A DNA stretch of 52,513 nucleotides from Terriglobia bacterium (GTDB lineage Bacteria > Pseudomonadota > Alphaproteobacteria > Acetobacterales > Acetobacteraceae). Numbering within the stretch: position 1 is the first letter of the stretch; each line of letters begins with the position of its first letter. This document shows positions 52,228-52,513 of this stretch, piece by piece. The notes beneath the pieces were generated by a model. The model saw only the letters and a program-made list of their open reading frames with translations. It did not search any database and was not told the origin of the DNA. The translations under genes and the position numbers were made by a program. Where the stretch lies: contig JAIMBF010000013.1 of assembly GCA_023511585.1 (NCBI GenBank), forward strand, positions 1 to 52,513, given 5' to 3'.

Positions 52228-52513
52228 ATGCGCATGCCGGTCTTCAACCTCGATGAATTCGCAGCTGGGCTTGCACCGAACCAACGTCTGATCGGGCTTG
52301 ACTTGGGCGCCAAGGTGATCGGCGTTGCGTTGTCCGATGTCGGCCGGTTGATTGCAAGTCCTTACGGCGCGTTACGGCGAAAAAAGCTCAAGGAGAATGC
52401 GGCCGAGATTGCGGCCATTGCGGCGCGGGAAGGGGCGGGCGGGCTGATTGTGGGTTTGCCGCTTTCCATGGACGGAACCGTGGGCCCGGCCGCCCAGGCG
52501 GCGCGGGACTGGG
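52228..52513 (+). CDS. ruvX: Holliday junction resolvase-like protein RuvX/YqgF (3'-truncated)
   Basis: The first 95 residues of a RuvX/YqgF protein, open to the window end. The RNase H-like fold begins RLIGLDLGAKVIGVALSDVGRLIASPYGALRR, with the catalytic Asp in GLDLG, and continues GAGGLIVGLPLSMDGTVGPAAQAAR, the second family motif. RuvX acts in pre-16S rRNA processing in E. coli. ATG 52228 is chosen; an ATG two codons later is an alternative. The gene is divergent from gatC. Confidence 0.9.
   Translation, partial: MRMPVFNLDEFAAGLAPNQRLIGLDLGAKVIGVALSDVGRLIASPYGALRRKKLKENAAEIAAIAAREGAGGLIVGLPLSMDGTVGPAAQAARDW

Overview
The window looks like a GC-rich alphaproteobacterial chromosome, most likely Rhodospirillales/Acetobacteraceae-like; the family is an inference. 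Evidence is the alphaproteobacterial small protein Usg, the LptF-LptG-LptD-SurA-RsmA block, CIRCE-controlled groESL, GatCAB, and several Tat-type signal peptides on solute-binding proteins and a peroxidase. I found no rRNA, tRNA, CRISPR array, insertion sequence or prophage. Most of the window is chromosomal core interleaved with catabolic and transport modules.

Layout. 1-6609: the tail of one branched-chain-amino-acid/urea-type ABC transporter operon (permease fragment, two ATPases), then a complete second one (binding protein, two permeases, two ATPases). The second is preceded by a near-perfect sigma-54 -24/-12 promoter, suggesting nitrogen control of a urea- or amide-type transporter. 6743-11699: an apparent iron-controlled operon (promoter overlapped by a Fur-type box) encoding an OprB-type porin, an exported beta-propeller protein, a Tat-exported DyP/EfeB-type peroxidase and a SAM methyltransferase. 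11734-13307 (minus): a rhomboid protease overlapping a membrane-anchored SDH/ClpP-like serine protease. 13651-15342: rlmB and folE, separated by a strongly structured leader RNA candidate. 15424-18810: usg (minus), groESL with a good CIRCE plus a decayed one, and two tandem cold-shock genes. 19037-24387: TauE/SafE exporter with DUF1634 partner, argDF (minus), recX and an MFS transporter.

24395-34501 (minus) is an envelope and housekeeping run: cysQ, tsaC/sua5, a FAD-linked 2-hydroxyacid dehydrogenase, lptF, lptG, lptD, surA, rsmA. pdxA is absent from its usual place between surA and rsmA. 34588-36547: pepA and holC. 36610-39186: a porin behind a four-unit PhoB-box-like array, and a Rap1a/Tai-type immunity-like protein with no visible effector. 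39359-48944: an aromatic catabolic locus with an IclR regulator, a ketosteroid-dehydrogenase-like flavoprotein (minus), then an operon of binding protein, MBL-fold protein with lost metal ligands, FAD aromatic hydroxylase, DUF2783, homogentisate dioxygenase (hmgA) and fumarylacetoacetase (fahA). 48965-52188 (minus): gatC-gatA-gatB. The window ends inside ruvX.

The strongest leads are regulatory and contextual rather than a wholly unknown machine: the Fur-box porin/propeller/DyP operon, the folE leader RNA, the PhoB array, the sigma-54 promoter, and the degenerate MBL protein plus DUF2783 embedded in the homogentisate operon. All identifications were made by reading the sequence; no database search was run.
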